Part shown: positions 1 through 8,298 of the stretch, piece by piece
Layout: every line of letters begins with the position of its first letter
Position numbering within the stretch: position 1 is the stretch's first letter
Origin: Bacillota bacterium
GTDB lineage: Bacteria > Bacillota > Clostridia > Oscillospirales > Oscillospiraceae
DNA length: 64,000 nt
Assembly (NCBI GenBank): GCA_021770445.1
Contig: JAETQY010000005.1
Coordinates: 62,001 to 126,000 of the forward strand
Direction: 5' to 3'
Translations under genes and position numbers: made by a program
Notes under the pieces: generated by a model
Seen by the model: only the letters and a program-made list of their open reading frames with translations
Told to the model about the DNA's origin: nothing
Databases searched by the model: none

Positions 1-1
1 A

Positions 2-1234
2 CCTGCGGCTGCTGCCGCTGCCACGCCCGCTGCCGGACAGCAGCACGCCAAGGAGAGCCTGATCAGCGTCAACCTGTCCAAGCTGGACCAGCTGCTGGCA
101 GTGGTCAGCGAGATCGTCATTACCGAGTCCATGGTCACCGCCTCCCCCGACCTGAAGGGGCTGCGGCTGGACAACTTCACCAAGTCCGCCCGGGATCTGC
201 GCAAGCTCACTGACGACCTGCAGGACGTGTCCATGTCCCTGCGCATGGTGCCTGTGTCCGGCACCTTCCAGAAGATGAACCGCATCGTCCGGGACATGAG
301 CAAGAAGCTGGGCAAGCGGGCCAAGCTCACCCTCATCGGTGAGGACACCGAGGTGGATAAGACCATCGTGGACGCCATCGGCGATCCCATCATGCACATC
401 GTCCGCAACTCCATGGACCACGGCCTGGAGGAGCACGAGGCCGACCGCGTCGCCGCCGGCAAGGACCCGGTGGGCGAGGTGATCCTCTCCGCCCGGCACA
501 CCGGCAGCGAGGTCATCATCGAGATCAAGGACGACGGCCAGGGCGTCGATCTCCAGGCGGTGCTCAACAAGGCCATCCGCCAGGGCCTGGCCGCCCCCGA
601 CCACGACTACAGCCAGAAGGAGATCCTCAACTTCCTGATGATGCCCGGCTTCTCCACCAACACCGAGGTCACCGAGTACTCCGGCAGAGGCGTGGGCATG
701 GACGTGGTGAAGAAGAACGTGGCCGACGTGGGCGGCACCGTGTCCATCAGCAGCGAGTGGGGCAAGGGCATGACCACCACCCTGAAGATCCCCCTGACCA
801 TGGCCATCATGGACGGCATGGAGGTCTCGGTGGGCGGGTCCATGTTCACCATCCCCATCAACAGCATCCAGTCCTCCCTGAAAGTCACCGCTCAGGACGT
901 CATCCACGACCCCGCCCAGGGCGAGATGGTCAAGATCCGCGACAACTTCTACCCCATCATCCGGGCCAAGGAGCTCTTCCAGATGGAGAAGGGCTACGAA
1001 AACATCGAGGACGGCATCCTCATGTGGGTAGAGTCGGGCGAGCACTCCTACTGCCTGTTTGTGGATGAACTGCTGGGCGAGCAGCAGATTGTGGTAAAGC
1101 CCCTGCCCAACTACGTGAACAGCTTCGGCGTGAAGAACTACGGCATCATCGGATGTTCCATTCTGGGCGACGGCAGCATCAGCATCATTCTGGACGTGAT
1201 TAACGTGTACACCGCCGCCCACAACATCTTTTGA
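2..1234 (+). CDS. cheA: Chemotaxis histidine kinase CheA (5' partial)
   Basis: This is the C-terminal 410 residues of the chemotaxis sensor kinase, which autophosphorylates and passes phosphate to CheY and CheB. The reading frame is open to the left edge, so the start and the P1 phospho-histidine domain lie outside the window. An Ala/Pro-rich linker (residues 1-15) leads into the P3 dimerisation helices. The HATPase core follows, with an N box HIVRNSMDHG near residue 131, a G1 box DDGQGVD near 177 and a G2 region GRGVGMDVV near 228. A CheW-like P5 domain fills roughly residues 270-410. cheW starts 28 bp downstream, consistent with one che operon. Identification is secure. Confidence 0.96.
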   Translation, partial: PAAAAAATPAAGQQHAKESLISVNLSKLDQLLAVVSEIVITESMVTASPDLKGLRLDNFTKSARDLRKLTDDLQDVSMSLRMVPVSGTFQKMNRIVRDMSKKLGKRAKLTLIGEDTEVDKTIVDAIGDPIMHIVRNSMDHGLEEHEADRVAAGKDPVGEVILSARHTGSEVIIEIKDDGQGVDLQAVLNKAIRQGLAAPDHDYSQKEILNFLMMPGFSTNTEVTEYSGRGVGMDVVKKNVADVGGTVSISSEWGKGMTTTLKIPLTMAIMDGMEVSVGGSMFTIPINSIQSSLKVTAQDVIHDPAQGEMVKIRDNFYPIIRAKELFQMEKGYENIEDGILMWVESGEHSYCLFVDELLGEQQIVVKPLPNYVNSFGVKNYGIIGCSILGDGSISIILDVINVYTAAHNIF

Positions 1235-1262
1235 CCGGGCGGACAGAAGGGAGAGCTAAACT

Positions 1263-1751
1263 ATGGCACAAATGTTACAGTCTGAAGAGGTACTGTTCGC
1301 CACCGAGAGCGACGTGGACGACTACAACGACCAGCTGCCTGAAATCGCTACCGAAAAGTACCTGATCTTTTCCTCTGACGGCCTGATGTACGGCATCAAG
1401 GCCGAGCAGGTAAAGGATATTATTACCGATTACACCATCACCTACCTTCCCCGGGTGCCCGACTATGTGCGGGGCGTCATCAATCTCCGGGGCCAGATCA
1501 TTCCTGTGGTGGACATCCGTCTGCGCCTGGGCAAGCCGGAGCAGAACAACTTCTGCGGCATCGTCGTGGATGTGGACGGCAGCATGGTAGGCATTCTGGT
1601 GGATATGGTGGAGCAGATGGTGGACGTCCCGCTGGACTCCATCCTGCCCGTTCCCACCAGCACCACCCAGGCCATGGTTTCCGGTATGTGCACCCTCCAC
1701 GACGGCAACACCATGCTGGAGCTGGACTGCGGGCTGCTGCTCCACGACTGA
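1263..1751 (+). CDS. cheW: Chemotaxis coupling protein CheW
   Basis: A 162-residue adaptor that links CheA to methyl-accepting receptors at the inner face of the membrane. The CheW fold begins near residue 31 (EKYLIFSSDGLMYGI) and holds the conserved VRGVINLRGQIIPVVDIR stretch near residues 69-86. The first 30 residues are an acidic extension. The ATG follows the SD-like GGAGAG. It lies between cheA and cheR, all on the same strand with short gaps, so co-transcription is likely. Confidence 0.95.
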   Translation: MAQMLQSEEVLFATESDVDDYNDQLPEIATEKYLIFSSDGLMYGIKAEQVKDIITDYTITYLPRVPDYVRGVINLRGQIIPVVDIRLRLGKPEQNNFCGIVVDVDGSMVGILVDMVEQMVDVPLDSILPVPTSTTQAMVSGMCTLHDGNTMLELDCGLLLHD

Positions 1752-1787
1752 TTTTGACTACATCACCGAAAGGGAGGGAGCTCTGAG

Positions 1788-2594
1788 ATGATCCAGGCCA
1801 TCTCGGATGAGGATTTTAAGAAACTGACAAGCTTTATTAAGACTCAGTATGGCATTACCCTACAGGAAAAGCGCCAGCTGGTCACCAGTCGCTTGTCCTC
1901 CTTAGTGGAGGAGCAGGGCTACAATAGCTTTACACCATTTGTCACCCAGCTTCTGAAGGAGAAGGACCCTCAGAAGATTGAGCTGGTACTCAACCGGCTC
2001 ACCACCAACTACACCTTCTTCATGCGGGAACCGGAGCACTTCGAGTTTTTCACCAAGGTGGTTCTGCCTGAGCTGGTGCAGAAGTACCAGAAAAAGAAAT
2101 CTCTCGCCATTTGGAGCGCGGGCTGTTCCAGCGGTGAGGAGCCCTATAATCTATCTATGTACATCAAAGACTTTTTGGGCATGCAGGCCAGCCAGTGGGA
2201 CACCCGCATCCTGGCCACTGACATCTCCCAAAAGGCTCTGGCCAAGGCCAAGGAAGGGATCTACGAGGTGCCTGACACAGTGCCTGAGTCCTGGCGGAGG
2301 AAATACTTCCGGAAGATCGAGGGCAGTCGGTACGCTGTCACCCCCGAGATTCGCAACAACGTGATCTTCCAGACCTTCAATCTGATGGACCCCATCAAGT
2401 TCCGCACCAAGTTCGACGTCATTTTCTGCCGCAACGTGATGATCTACTTCGATCAGCCCACTAAGGACGCCCTGGTGCGCCGGTTCTACGACGCCACCGT
2501 CCCCGGCGGCTACCTGATGATCAGCCATTCTGAGAACCTGAGCAAGAACGCCCCCTACGCCACGGTGGCTCCGTCCACCTTCCAGAAAAAGTAA
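1788..2594 (+). CDS. cheR: Chemotaxis protein methyltransferase CheR
   Basis: A 268-residue SAM-dependent methyltransferase that methylates receptor glutamates during adaptation. An all-helical N-terminal CheR domain ends in TTNYTFFMREPEHF (residues 72-85), the family hallmark. The SAM-binding motif WSAGCSSGEEPYNL covers about 109-122, and FDVIFCRNVMIYFD lies near 209-222. Length is normal for the family. The gene sits between cheW and cheB, and CheB is its opposing demethylase. Confidence 0.96.
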   Translation: MIQAISDEDFKKLTSFIKTQYGITLQEKRQLVTSRLSSLVEEQGYNSFTPFVTQLLKEKDPQKIELVLNRLTTNYTFFMREPEHFEFFTKVVLPELVQKYQKKKSLAIWSAGCSSGEEPYNLSMYIKDFLGMQASQWDTRILATDISQKALAKAKEGIYEVPDTVPESWRRKYFRKIEGSRYAVTPEIRNNVIFQTFNLMDPIKFRTKFDVIFCRNVMIYFDQPTKDALVRRFYDATVPGGYLMISHSENLSKNAPYATVAPSTFQKK

Positions 2595-2599
2595 TTCCC

Positions 2600-2628
2600 T
2601 ATCCCGGCCCGGAAACCGGGCCGGGATA
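2600..2628 (+). other. Intercistronic hairpin between cheR and cheB
   Basis: A perfect 13-bp stem with an AAA loop lies 6 bp past the cheR stop and 24 bp before cheB. There is no T-run, so it does not look like an intrinsic terminator. It could stabilise or process the mRNA, setting the cheR:cheB ratio; that role is inferred. Confidence 0.5.
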
Positions 2629-2652
2629 ACGCCCATTAAAGGAGAGTTCCAT

Positions 2653-3777
2653 ATGTGGCCATCCAATAAGAAAATCCGCGTCCTGGTGGTGGACGATTCC
2701 GTCCTGGCCCGCACCCTGATCTCCAATGGCCTGAATGCCTCCCCCAGGATCGAGGTTGTGGGCACCGCCTTCAACGCCACGGATGCCCGAACCAAGATCG
2801 ACCAGGTAAAGCCTGATGTGATGACCCTGGACGTGGAAATGCCCGGGATGAACGGCATCGACTTTCTAAAGCAGCTGCTCCCCGTCGTTCCCTTGCCTGT
2901 CATCCTGGTGTCCTCCCTGGACCTGCGAGTGTTCGACGCCCTCCAGGCCGGTGCAGTGGACTTCGTCCGCAAGCCGGAGCCCGGCAAGAACGAGGCATTC
3001 ATCCAGGCCCTCACCGGCAAGGTGATCGCGGCCGCCGGCGCCCGTGTCCGTCCCCGGCCCGGCGCTCCCGCCCTGGCCCCCAGGCCCGCTCCCGGGCCCT
3101 CTGTTCCCGGTGCGGCCACCGCTCCCGGCGCCGTCAAGCTGCCCCTCACCGGCAGCAAGCCTACCTTCCCCGCCCCTCCGCTGCTGGGGAACCGCCCCTC
3201 CCTGGACAACGTCATCATTGCCCTGGGGGCCTCCACCGGCGGTACGGAGGCCACTCTGGAGGTCATGACGCGGCTGCCCGCCGACATCCCAGGCATGCTT
3301 ATTGTCCAGCACATGCCCGTGGGCTTCACCCAGATGTACGCCGACCGGCTCAACCGCCTGTGCCACATGGAGGTGCGGGAGGCCAAGGACGGCGACGAGA
3401 TCCACCGCGGGCTGGCCCTGCTGGCCCCCGCCGACTTCCAGATGCGCGTTGTCCGCTCCGGCACCCGCTACACCGTCTCCTGCAAGCCAGGGGACAAGGT
3501 CAGCGGCCACCGCCCCTCGGTGGACGCCCTGTTCTTCTCCATGGCCGAGCAGGTCAAGTGCAAGATGGCCGGCATCATCATGACCGGCATGGGCCGGGAC
3601 GGCGCTGACGGCCTACTCAAGATGCGTCAGGCCGGGGCCTACACCATCGGCCAGGATAAGGAGTCCTCCGTGGTGTACGGCATGCCCATGGTGGCCTACA
3701 ACATCGGGGCCGTCCAGATTCAGGGCTCCTGCGAGGACATCGCGGGCATCCTGCTGCGCCACCTGCAAAAGCTGTAA
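2653..3777 (+). CDS. cheB: Protein-glutamate methylesterase CheB
   Basis: A 374-residue response regulator-methylesterase that removes receptor methyl groups and deamidates glutamine. The REC domain (about 8-125) has the acidic pair DD at 14-15 and phospho-acceptor D60. A Pro/Ala-rich linker spans about 130-180, longer than usual. The CheB esterase domain carries Ser194 (GASTGG), His220 (VQHMP) and Asp316 (GMGRDGADG). The spacing of 26 and 96 residues matches the known catalytic triad. It is the last gene of the che operon and is followed by a strong terminator. Confidence 0.97.
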   Translation: MWPSNKKIRVLVVDDSVLARTLISNGLNASPRIEVVGTAFNATDARTKIDQVKPDVMTLDVEMPGMNGIDFLKQLLPVVPLPVILVSSLDLRVFDALQAGAVDFVRKPEPGKNEAFIQALTGKVIAAAGARVRPRPGAPALAPRPAPGPSVPGAATAPGAVKLPLTGSKPTFPAPPLLGNRPSLDNVIIALGASTGGTEATLEVMTRLPADIPGMLIVQHMPVGFTQMYADRLNRLCHMEVREAKDGDEIHRGLALLAPADFQMRVVRSGTRYTVSCKPGDKVSGHRPSVDALFFSMAEQVKCKMAGIIMTGMGRDGADGLLKMRQAGAYTIGQDKESSVVYGMPMVAYNIGAVQIQGSCEDIAGILLRHLQKL

Positions 3778-3780
3778 ATC

Positions 3781-3822
3781 AAAAAAATATCGCCTCGCTT
3801 GCAAGCGAGGCGATATTTTTTA
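3781..3822. terminator. Bidirectional terminator, cheB / Asp23 gene
   Basis: A perfect 20-bp inverted repeat, A-rich on one side and T-rich on the other, lies between convergent genes. It can end transcription in both directions. The Asp23-family stop codon overlaps its right edge. Confidence 0.85.
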
Positions 3823-4170
3823 TGCTTCCTTGGGCGGAAAGACGATGCCGCCCACGCTGATGTTGACGGCGGCGACCTCCAGGCCGCTCATGGACTCGAT
3901 GGCGTTCTTCACCGCCTCCTGCACGGCCTTGCCCACCTCGGGGATGGTGTGGCCGTAGGTCATCAGGACGGACATGGTGACCACCACCTTCTCCTCCTCC
4001 AGCTTGATGTGGATGCCTCGGGTGGAATTCTTCTTGCTGGGGTTGGTCAGGCTGCTGACCCCCTCCACCTCCAGCGCGGCGGCGGCGGAGATGGCCGCCA
4101 GCACCTCCTCGGAGATATGGATATTGCCCAGTTCGTCAGAGCGGGAGACGTATTCCTTGCTGTCACTCAT
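3820..4170 (-). CDS. Asp23/Gls24 family envelope stress protein (YqhY-like)
   Basis: A 116-residue Asp23/Gls24 domain protein. The family pattern is visible: GNIHISEEVLAAI near the N terminus, the EVEGVSSL segment, then VVTMSVLMTYGHTIPEV and VNISVGGIVFP. Family members occur at the cell envelope or near fatty-acid and stationary-phase functions; the molecular role is not settled. It lies just downstream of spoIIIAH, the usual place of yqhY in Firmicutes. Its own promoter-like sequence (4212-4240) suggests expression outside sporulation as well. Confidence 0.88.
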   Translation of the reverse strand: MSDSKEYVSRSDELGNIHISEEVLAAISAAAALEVEGVSSLTNPSKKNSTRGIHIKLEEEKVVVTMSVLMTYGHTIPEVGKAVQEAVKNAIESMSGLEVAAVNISVGGIVFPPKEA

Positions 4171-4211
4171 GTGATACCACTCCTGTTCCCAGTTTTCAAA
4201 ACGATAGGGTT

Positions 4212-4240
4212 ATTTTACCACACTTTTCCCCGTTTGACAA
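4212..4240 (-). promoter_or_regulatory. Promoter for the Asp23-family gene
   Basis: On the minus strand TTGTCA and TAAAAT are separated by 17 nt, about 40 bp before the start codon. This is a housekeeping-type match in the gap between spoIIIAH and the Asp23 gene. Confidence 0.6.
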
Positions 4241-4258
4241 CTGTGCAGAAGAAAAACT

Positions 4259-4894
4259 TTACTCCACCTCAATAATGCTGATCTGGTCGGCAGTAAAACC
4301 GGCGGTCCGATTGACCACATCTACGATTCGGGCGGTGTCCGCCTCAGTCAGTCCCCCCTCTGGGGCGGCCACGGCCAGGGAGAGGGTGTCCTCCCCGATG
4401 AAGGCCACACAGTCGGTATACCCCTTGGCCACCACCAGGTTCTCGATCTGAGCCTCAGTAACAGTGTAGTCGGCCATGGTCTGGATGTTGTCGTTGAGCT
4501 GGTTCTTCACTGTCTCGTCGGCGTCCTCCCGGGCGGCGGCGTCCTGGAGCAGGGACAGTGCGCTGTCCCTGGCCTGCTGCCGGTTCAGCCGGGCGGTGGC
4601 GAAGTAGGCGCTCCCCCCCGTCTCTTCGGGGGTCTGGGCGTCCGCGTTGGTCTGGGTGTCGCCGTCGGCGCTGCCCCCCGCCGTCCCGCCGGCTGTGGTC
4701 GAGCTGTCACCACCCAGCAGGGGATCCTGAGTCCTGCCTCCCACCATAGCGGACTGCCCCAGGGTCTTACCCGCGTCGGCCTCCTTGCCGTAGTTCCAGT
4801 TGAGATATACCGCCGCACATACGAACAGGGCAATGGCCGCCACCACCGCGTTGCGCTTCCACAGCTGGCTCCAGCCGGTCTTTTTTGTTCTCAT
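4259..4894 (-). CDS. spoIIIAH: Stage III sporulation protein AH
   Basis: A 211-residue mother-cell membrane protein that pairs with forespore SpoIIQ to form the feeding-tube channel. It has a basic N terminus, one transmembrane helix (about 15-31, AVVAAIALFVCAAVYL), a Gly/Thr/Ser-rich linker (about 40-85) and a YscJ/FliF-like ring-building domain near the C terminus. The linker is longer and lower in complexity than in Bacillus. It is the last gene of the spoIIIA operon, about 30 bp after spoIIIAG. Confidence 0.9.
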   Translation of the reverse strand: MRTKKTGWSQLWKRNAVVAAIALFVCAAVYLNWNYGKEADAGKTLGQSAMVGGRTQDPLLGGDSSTTAGGTAGGSADGDTQTNADAQTPEETGGSAYFATARLNRQQARDSALSLLQDAAAREDADETVKNQLNDNIQTMADYTVTEAQIENLVVAKGYTDCVAFIGEDTLSLAVAAPEGGLTEADTARIVDVVNRTAGFTADQISIIEVE

Positions 4895-4924
4895 TATAAT
4901 TCCTCCTCATTGATAATGTCGTGT

Positions 4925-5437
4925 TTATCCCCCGGCGCACACCGAGATCCGGTCGCTTCCCAGTCCGGTGAGGGCGGACACCGCCTCGATGAGCTTCAGC
5001 CGGGTGGCGGCGTTTCCGCCGCCGGGGCAGACCACCAGCGCCCCCCGAAACTCCGGGGCCACCGTCTGGATGGGGACCGCTTCCTGCTGTCCGGAGCCCT
5101 TGCCCACGGTGACCACCGTGTTGGAGGCCCCTCCGTCCCCCTCCCGGTCCTGGTTCCGGGCCAACACCTGACGGCTGCCCCCCTCCAGGGTGAGGACCAC
5201 CCGCGTCTCCCCCGCCCCCTCCACCTGGGAGAGAGCCTGTTCCAGCTTTCTCTCAAAGGCTTCCAGATCGAAAGCGCTCTCCTCCATCTGGGCCGGGGCC
5301 TCCTCCTTGGGGCTGTCCCGCCCCCCTGTGGGCAGCAGCAGAAGGACTGCCCCCACAGCGATGATCAGAAGCACATATTGATATCTCCCCAGCGCCTCCC
5401 TCCATTTCTGGGCCGTCTCCATCCATTTCCCTCTCAC
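4925..5437 (-). CDS. spoIIIAG: Stage III sporulation protein AG
   Basis: A 170-residue ring-forming component of the SpoIIIA-SpoIIQ channel. One membrane helix near the N terminus (YVLLIIAVGAVLLLLP) is followed by a ring-building domain with GETRVVLTLEGG and a C-terminal ATRLKLIEAVSALTGL segment. I chose the GTG at 5437 because it overlaps the spoIIIAF stop (GTGA) and has GGAGGAGG 7 nt upstream. A longer open frame reaching 5593 would overlap spoIIIAF and lacks an SD. Confidence 0.87.
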   Translation of the reverse strand: MRGKWMETAQKWREALGRYQYVLLIIAVGAVLLLLPTGGRDSPKEEAPAQMEESAFDLEAFERKLEQALSQVEGAGETRVVLTLEGGSRQVLARNQDREGDGGASNTVVTVGKGSGQQEAVPIQTVAPEFRGALVVCPGGGNAATRLKLIEAVSALTGLGSDRISVCAGG

Positions 5438-5928
5438 GGCACGTCCTCCTCCGTTATGTACAACTGCTCCGACTGCGGGACGCCCAGGTCCTCCTCCATC
5501 ATTTGGGCGACCTGGGTCCGCTCCCTCTCCGTCAGCGCGCCCGATACCCTGACCCGGGCCGGGAGGTACAGGCCCTCCTCTGACAGTGCGCACTCCACCT
5601 GGACAGAGCAGGCCACACCCAGCTGCGCCGCCTTGTCCACAATATATGCGGCATACTCCTGTTCTATGATGACTTTCATCTGACTGTTTACCGTCTCGGT
5701 CAGCTCCGCCTCCCGATTATCCAGGGAGGCCAAATAGTCCTCCAGCCACCGCTGGCCCCTTGACAGGTCCAGTTGGGTCAGCGGGGACAGGATGGCACCC
5801 AGCAGCACCAGCCCGCACACCAGCCGCCCCACCCGGCGCACCGGCCCCTGGGGCATGAGGGCATCGGCCAGGGCGCAGATTAGGCTGGCTCCGATGACCG
5901 TCAGCAGCCAGCTCCGCACCGCCCCCAT
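5434..5928 (-). CDS. spoIIIAF: Stage III sporulation protein AF
   Basis: A 164-residue membrane protein of the SpoIIIA complex. Two N-terminal membrane helices (SWLLTVIGASLICALADAL and LVCGLVLLGAILSPL) are followed by a soluble C-terminal domain, as in the family. The ATG at 5928 overlaps the spoIIIAE stop (ATGA), which decides the start. It overlaps spoIIIAG by 4 nt at its end, indicating translational coupling along the operon. Confidence 0.88.
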   Translation of the reverse strand: MGAVRSWLLTVIGASLICALADALMPQGPVRRVGRLVCGLVLLGAILSPLTQLDLSRGQRWLEDYLASLDNREAELTETVNSQMKVIIEQEYAAYIVDKAAQLGVACSVQVECALSEEGLYLPARVRVSGALTERERTQVAQMMEEDLGVPQSEQLYITEEDVP

Positions 5929-6989
5929 CACGGGATCACCGCCGCCACGGCGGACACCAGGCTCACCAGCAGCACCAATGCCCCTGCCCCCGTCATCCCC
6001 AGCACCAGGCCGAAGGCGGCGCCGATGTCGTCGATCAGGGCGGCCAGCCGGGGCTGGGCCACCGTGGCGCACAGGGCGGCCGCTCCCTTGTACAGCAGGT
6101 ACTGGAGGGCCAGGCGGAGGAAGGGGGTCAGACAGATGGCCAGCACCACCACGACCCCTGCCGCCCCTACCGTCCCCCGGAGGGCACCCGCCCCAGCCAG
6201 CACCGACTCGGAGGCGTCGGCCAAAATCCCCCCCACCACCGGGATAGCCCGGGAGATGGCCAGCTTGGCCGCCTTGACGGCGGCGGCGTCCACGCTGCCC
6301 GCAATGGCCCCGCTGGCGGTGAGGTAGCCCACAAAGGCCAACAGCAAGGTGGTCAGCACGAAGGTGATCGCCCCCTTCAGCAGCCCCGCCGTCTTTTTCA
6401 GCCCCGGATTACCCACCGCCGCGTGGGCACAGCTGGCCGCCACATAGGCGTAGACCAGAGGGACCAGCAGCCGGTCCATGGCGGTGATGAGCAGCTGGGA
6501 GAAGAGCACCGTGGCCCCTTGTCGAACGGCGGCGGCGGTGATCCCGCCTGTGGCCGCTGTCAGCACCGACATCACGGGCAGCAGTAGGGCGGAAAAGCTC
6601 TCCATCTTCCCCAGGGTATCCCGGCCCATCCCGATCATCACCGCCATATCCGTCATGGTCAGGGCGGTGATGGCCAGCGCCCCAGCGACGGACACCGCCT
6701 GGAGACCGTCCTCTCCCCCCTCCTTGACGCTCTGGGCCAGGGAGCACAGCAGCACCACCGCAATTAGCTTCGCCGTAGTGGAAAGGCCAGCTCGGAAGAG
6801 GCCGCCCAGCTGCTCCAGGGCCTGTCCGAACAGGTTGGACAGCCCTGCGTCCAGGGATGCGTCCTGGTCCACGCCGTACCCCTCCGCCGTCTCCCACACC
6901 TGGTCCAGTCCGGGGACGGACAGCTCCGCGGCCCGGGCGGGGGCGGCGCACAGAAGGGCCAGCACGCAGAAAATAATCGTTCTTTTCAT
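5928..6989 (-). CDS. spoIIIAE: Stage III sporulation protein AE
   Basis: A 353-residue polytopic membrane protein, the largest hydrophobic part of the SpoIIIA complex. It opens with a signal-peptide-like segment (MKRTIIFCVLALLCAAPARA), then a short exported region and about seven hydrophobic segments. The ATG at 6989 overlaps the spoIIIAD stop (ATGA). The open frame continues upstream to 7262 but only as a shadow of spoIIIAD, so it was trimmed. Confidence 0.9.
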   Translation of the reverse strand: MKRTIIFCVLALLCAAPARAAELSVPGLDQVWETAEGYGVDQDASLDAGLSNLFGQALEQLGGLFRAGLSTTAKLIAVVLLCSLAQSVKEGGEDGLQAVSVAGALAITALTMTDMAVMIGMGRDTLGKMESFSALLLPVMSVLTAATGGITAAAVRQGATVLFSQLLITAMDRLLVPLVYAYVAASCAHAAVGNPGLKKTAGLLKGAITFVLTTLLLAFVGYLTASGAIAGSVDAAAVKAAKLAISRAIPVVGGILADASESVLAGAGALRGTVGAAGVVVVLAICLTPFLRLALQYLLYKGAAALCATVAQPRLAALIDDIGAAFGLVLGMTGAGALVLLVSLVSAVAAVIP

Positions 6990-7378
6990 GTCAGCAGCTC
7001 CCCCATCAGCTGGGCCACCGCCCGGACCAGGGGCAGGGCGGCCAGCAGGGCCAGAGCAGCCCCCGCCGTCTCCACAAAGGCGGCCACGCCCCCCTCCCCC
7101 GCCGACTTGCAGATCTCCGCCGTCAGCTTGGTGAGGATGGACAGGGCCACCGCCTTGACCACCGGCTCCAGCAGCACCTCGGACACACCCGCCTGTCCGG
7201 CCAGCTCCCGCATCATGGCCACCGCCGCCCCCAGGCCGGCCGCCGCCTGGGCCAACATCCACAGCCCGGCGGCCAGGGCCAGCAGTAGGGCCAGCTCCGG
7301 GGTGTTCTTTTTCAGCACTGCGCTGAGCACCACCGCTGTCACTCCCACGGCGGCCAGTTTTGCCATGGTCTCCATCAC
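6986..7378 (-). CDS. spoIIIAD: Stage III sporulation protein AD
   Basis: A 130-residue, almost wholly hydrophobic protein with about four membrane segments, typical for SpoIIIAD. The conserved LEPVVKAVALSILTKLTAEICKSAGE region is present in the second half. Its start overlaps the end of spoIIIAC by 4 nt and its stop overlaps the spoIIIAE start, fixing its place in the operon. Confidence 0.9.
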   Translation of the reverse strand: MMETMAKLAAVGVTAVVLSAVLKKNTPELALLLALAAGLWMLAQAAAGLGAAVAMMRELAGQAGVSEVLLEPVVKAVALSILTKLTAEICKSAGEGGVAAFVETAGAALALLAALPLVRAVAQLMGELLT

Positions 7379-7569
7379 AGCCCGAACAGGTCCTTCACCA
7401 GGTCGAACAGGCTGGCGATCTCCTGCACCACCATCATCAGTACCACCACCAGCCCGGCCAGGGTGGTCATCATGGCCTGCTCGTCCCGGCCCGCCCGGCT
7501 GAGCACCTGGTTCAGCACCGCCACCAGAATCCCGATGGCCGCGATTTTAAAGATCAGATCGACTTCCAT
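7375..7569 (-). CDS. spoIIIAC: Stage III sporulation protein AC
   Basis: A 64-residue protein with two membrane helices, the usual size of SpoIIIAC. The start MEVDLIFKIAAIGILVAVLNQ is family-typical. The true ATG is at 7569; the frame continues to 7716 but that part runs through a repeat element and has no homologous look. The gap to spoIIIAB is 219 bp because of that insertion, whereas every other junction in this operon is tight or overlapping. Confidence 0.9.
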   Translation of the reverse strand: MEVDLIFKIAAIGILVAVLNQVLSRAGRDEQAMMTTLAGLVVVLMMVVQEIASLFDLVKDLFGL

Positions 7570-7616
7570 ATGGTAAACGCCCTCTTTCGTGGTCTTTCGT
7601 CCCCCGCGGGGAAGAG

Positions 7617-7756
7617 CCTTCCCCTTTAGGGGAAGGTGGCACGGCGGAGCCGTGACGGATGAGGCAGTCGCCGCAGAATGGTTACTTCGTATGTTTTGCT
7701 TCGCAAAACACCTCATCAGTCTCGCTGTGCTCGACAGCTTCCCCTAAAGGGGAAGC
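7617..7756. repeat. Inverted pair of two-hairpin repeat units inside spoIIIA
   Basis: Two imperfect copies of one unit face each other. Each has an outer hairpin (CTTCCCC-TTTA/TAAA-GGGGAAG; 7617-7636 and 7737-7756), a second short stem (CACGGC/GCCGTG at 7640-7654 in the left copy) and an inner end GATGAGG or its complement CCTCATC (7657-7663; 7711-7717). A separate TTTTGC-TTC-GCAAAA hairpin lies between them at 7694-7708. The whole block could fold into one long RNA hairpin in the spoIIIA transcript. The same unit recurs at 28472-28607. No transposase is nearby, so it resembles REP/MITE-type sequence. Confidence 0.75.
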
Positions 7757-7788
7757 CTTTTTCCGCAGCCAATAAGGATCGCTTTTAT

Positions 7789-8298
7789 TCACAGCAGTAA
7801 AATCACCAAAAATGCCCCGCCGGACAGGCCCAGGGCCTGATACACCCGGCCCCGCCTCCGGCTGTCCTCCTCCAGGCGGGCAGACAGCTCCTCCAGACGG
7901 CGGCGGGCGGCGGCCAGGGCCTCTCGCTGGCGCTCCCCGTCGTACCGCCCCAGGGTGTCCCCCAGGGGGGCCAGGACGGCCTGTCCCTCGCTCCCCAGGT
8001 CGCGGCAATCGGACACCAGCCGCCGCCACAGGGTAGAAAAGTTCTCCTGGTCCAGACGGTCCAGCCCCCGAAGGCACTCCCGAAACAGCGCTTCAGCTGG
8101 TCCCCGGCTCCGCTCCGCCCCCCGCTCCAGCAGTCGGGACAGGGGCGGGGCATTCAGCTCCAGCTCCCGCTCCAGCAGGGCCAGTCCCTGGGACATCTCC
8201 TCCAGCGCCCGCACCTGGCTCCGGAGCCCGGCCGCCGCCTGAAAGCCCAGGGCAGCCCCGCCCGCCGCCACCAGGGCGGCTCCCATCAGACGCACCAT
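7789..8298 (-). CDS. spoIIIAB: Stage III sporulation protein AB
   Basis: A 169-residue protein with a hydrophobic helix at each end and a long helical, Arg/Glu-rich middle, as in SpoIIIAB (a GspF-like membrane protein). The family-typical FSTLWRRLVSD and LAPLGDTLGRYD stretches are visible near residues 87-121. It begins immediately after the spoIIIAA stop. Downstream comes the 219-bp repeat-bearing gap before spoIIIAC. Confidence 0.88.
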   Translation of the reverse strand: MVRLMGAALVAAGGAALGFQAAAGLRSQVRALEEMSQGLALLERELELNAPPLSRLLERGAERSRGPAEALFRECLRGLDRLDQENFSTLWRRLVSDCRDLGSEGQAVLAPLGDTLGRYDGERQREALAAARRRLEELSARLEEDSRRRGRVYQALGLSGGAFLVILLL

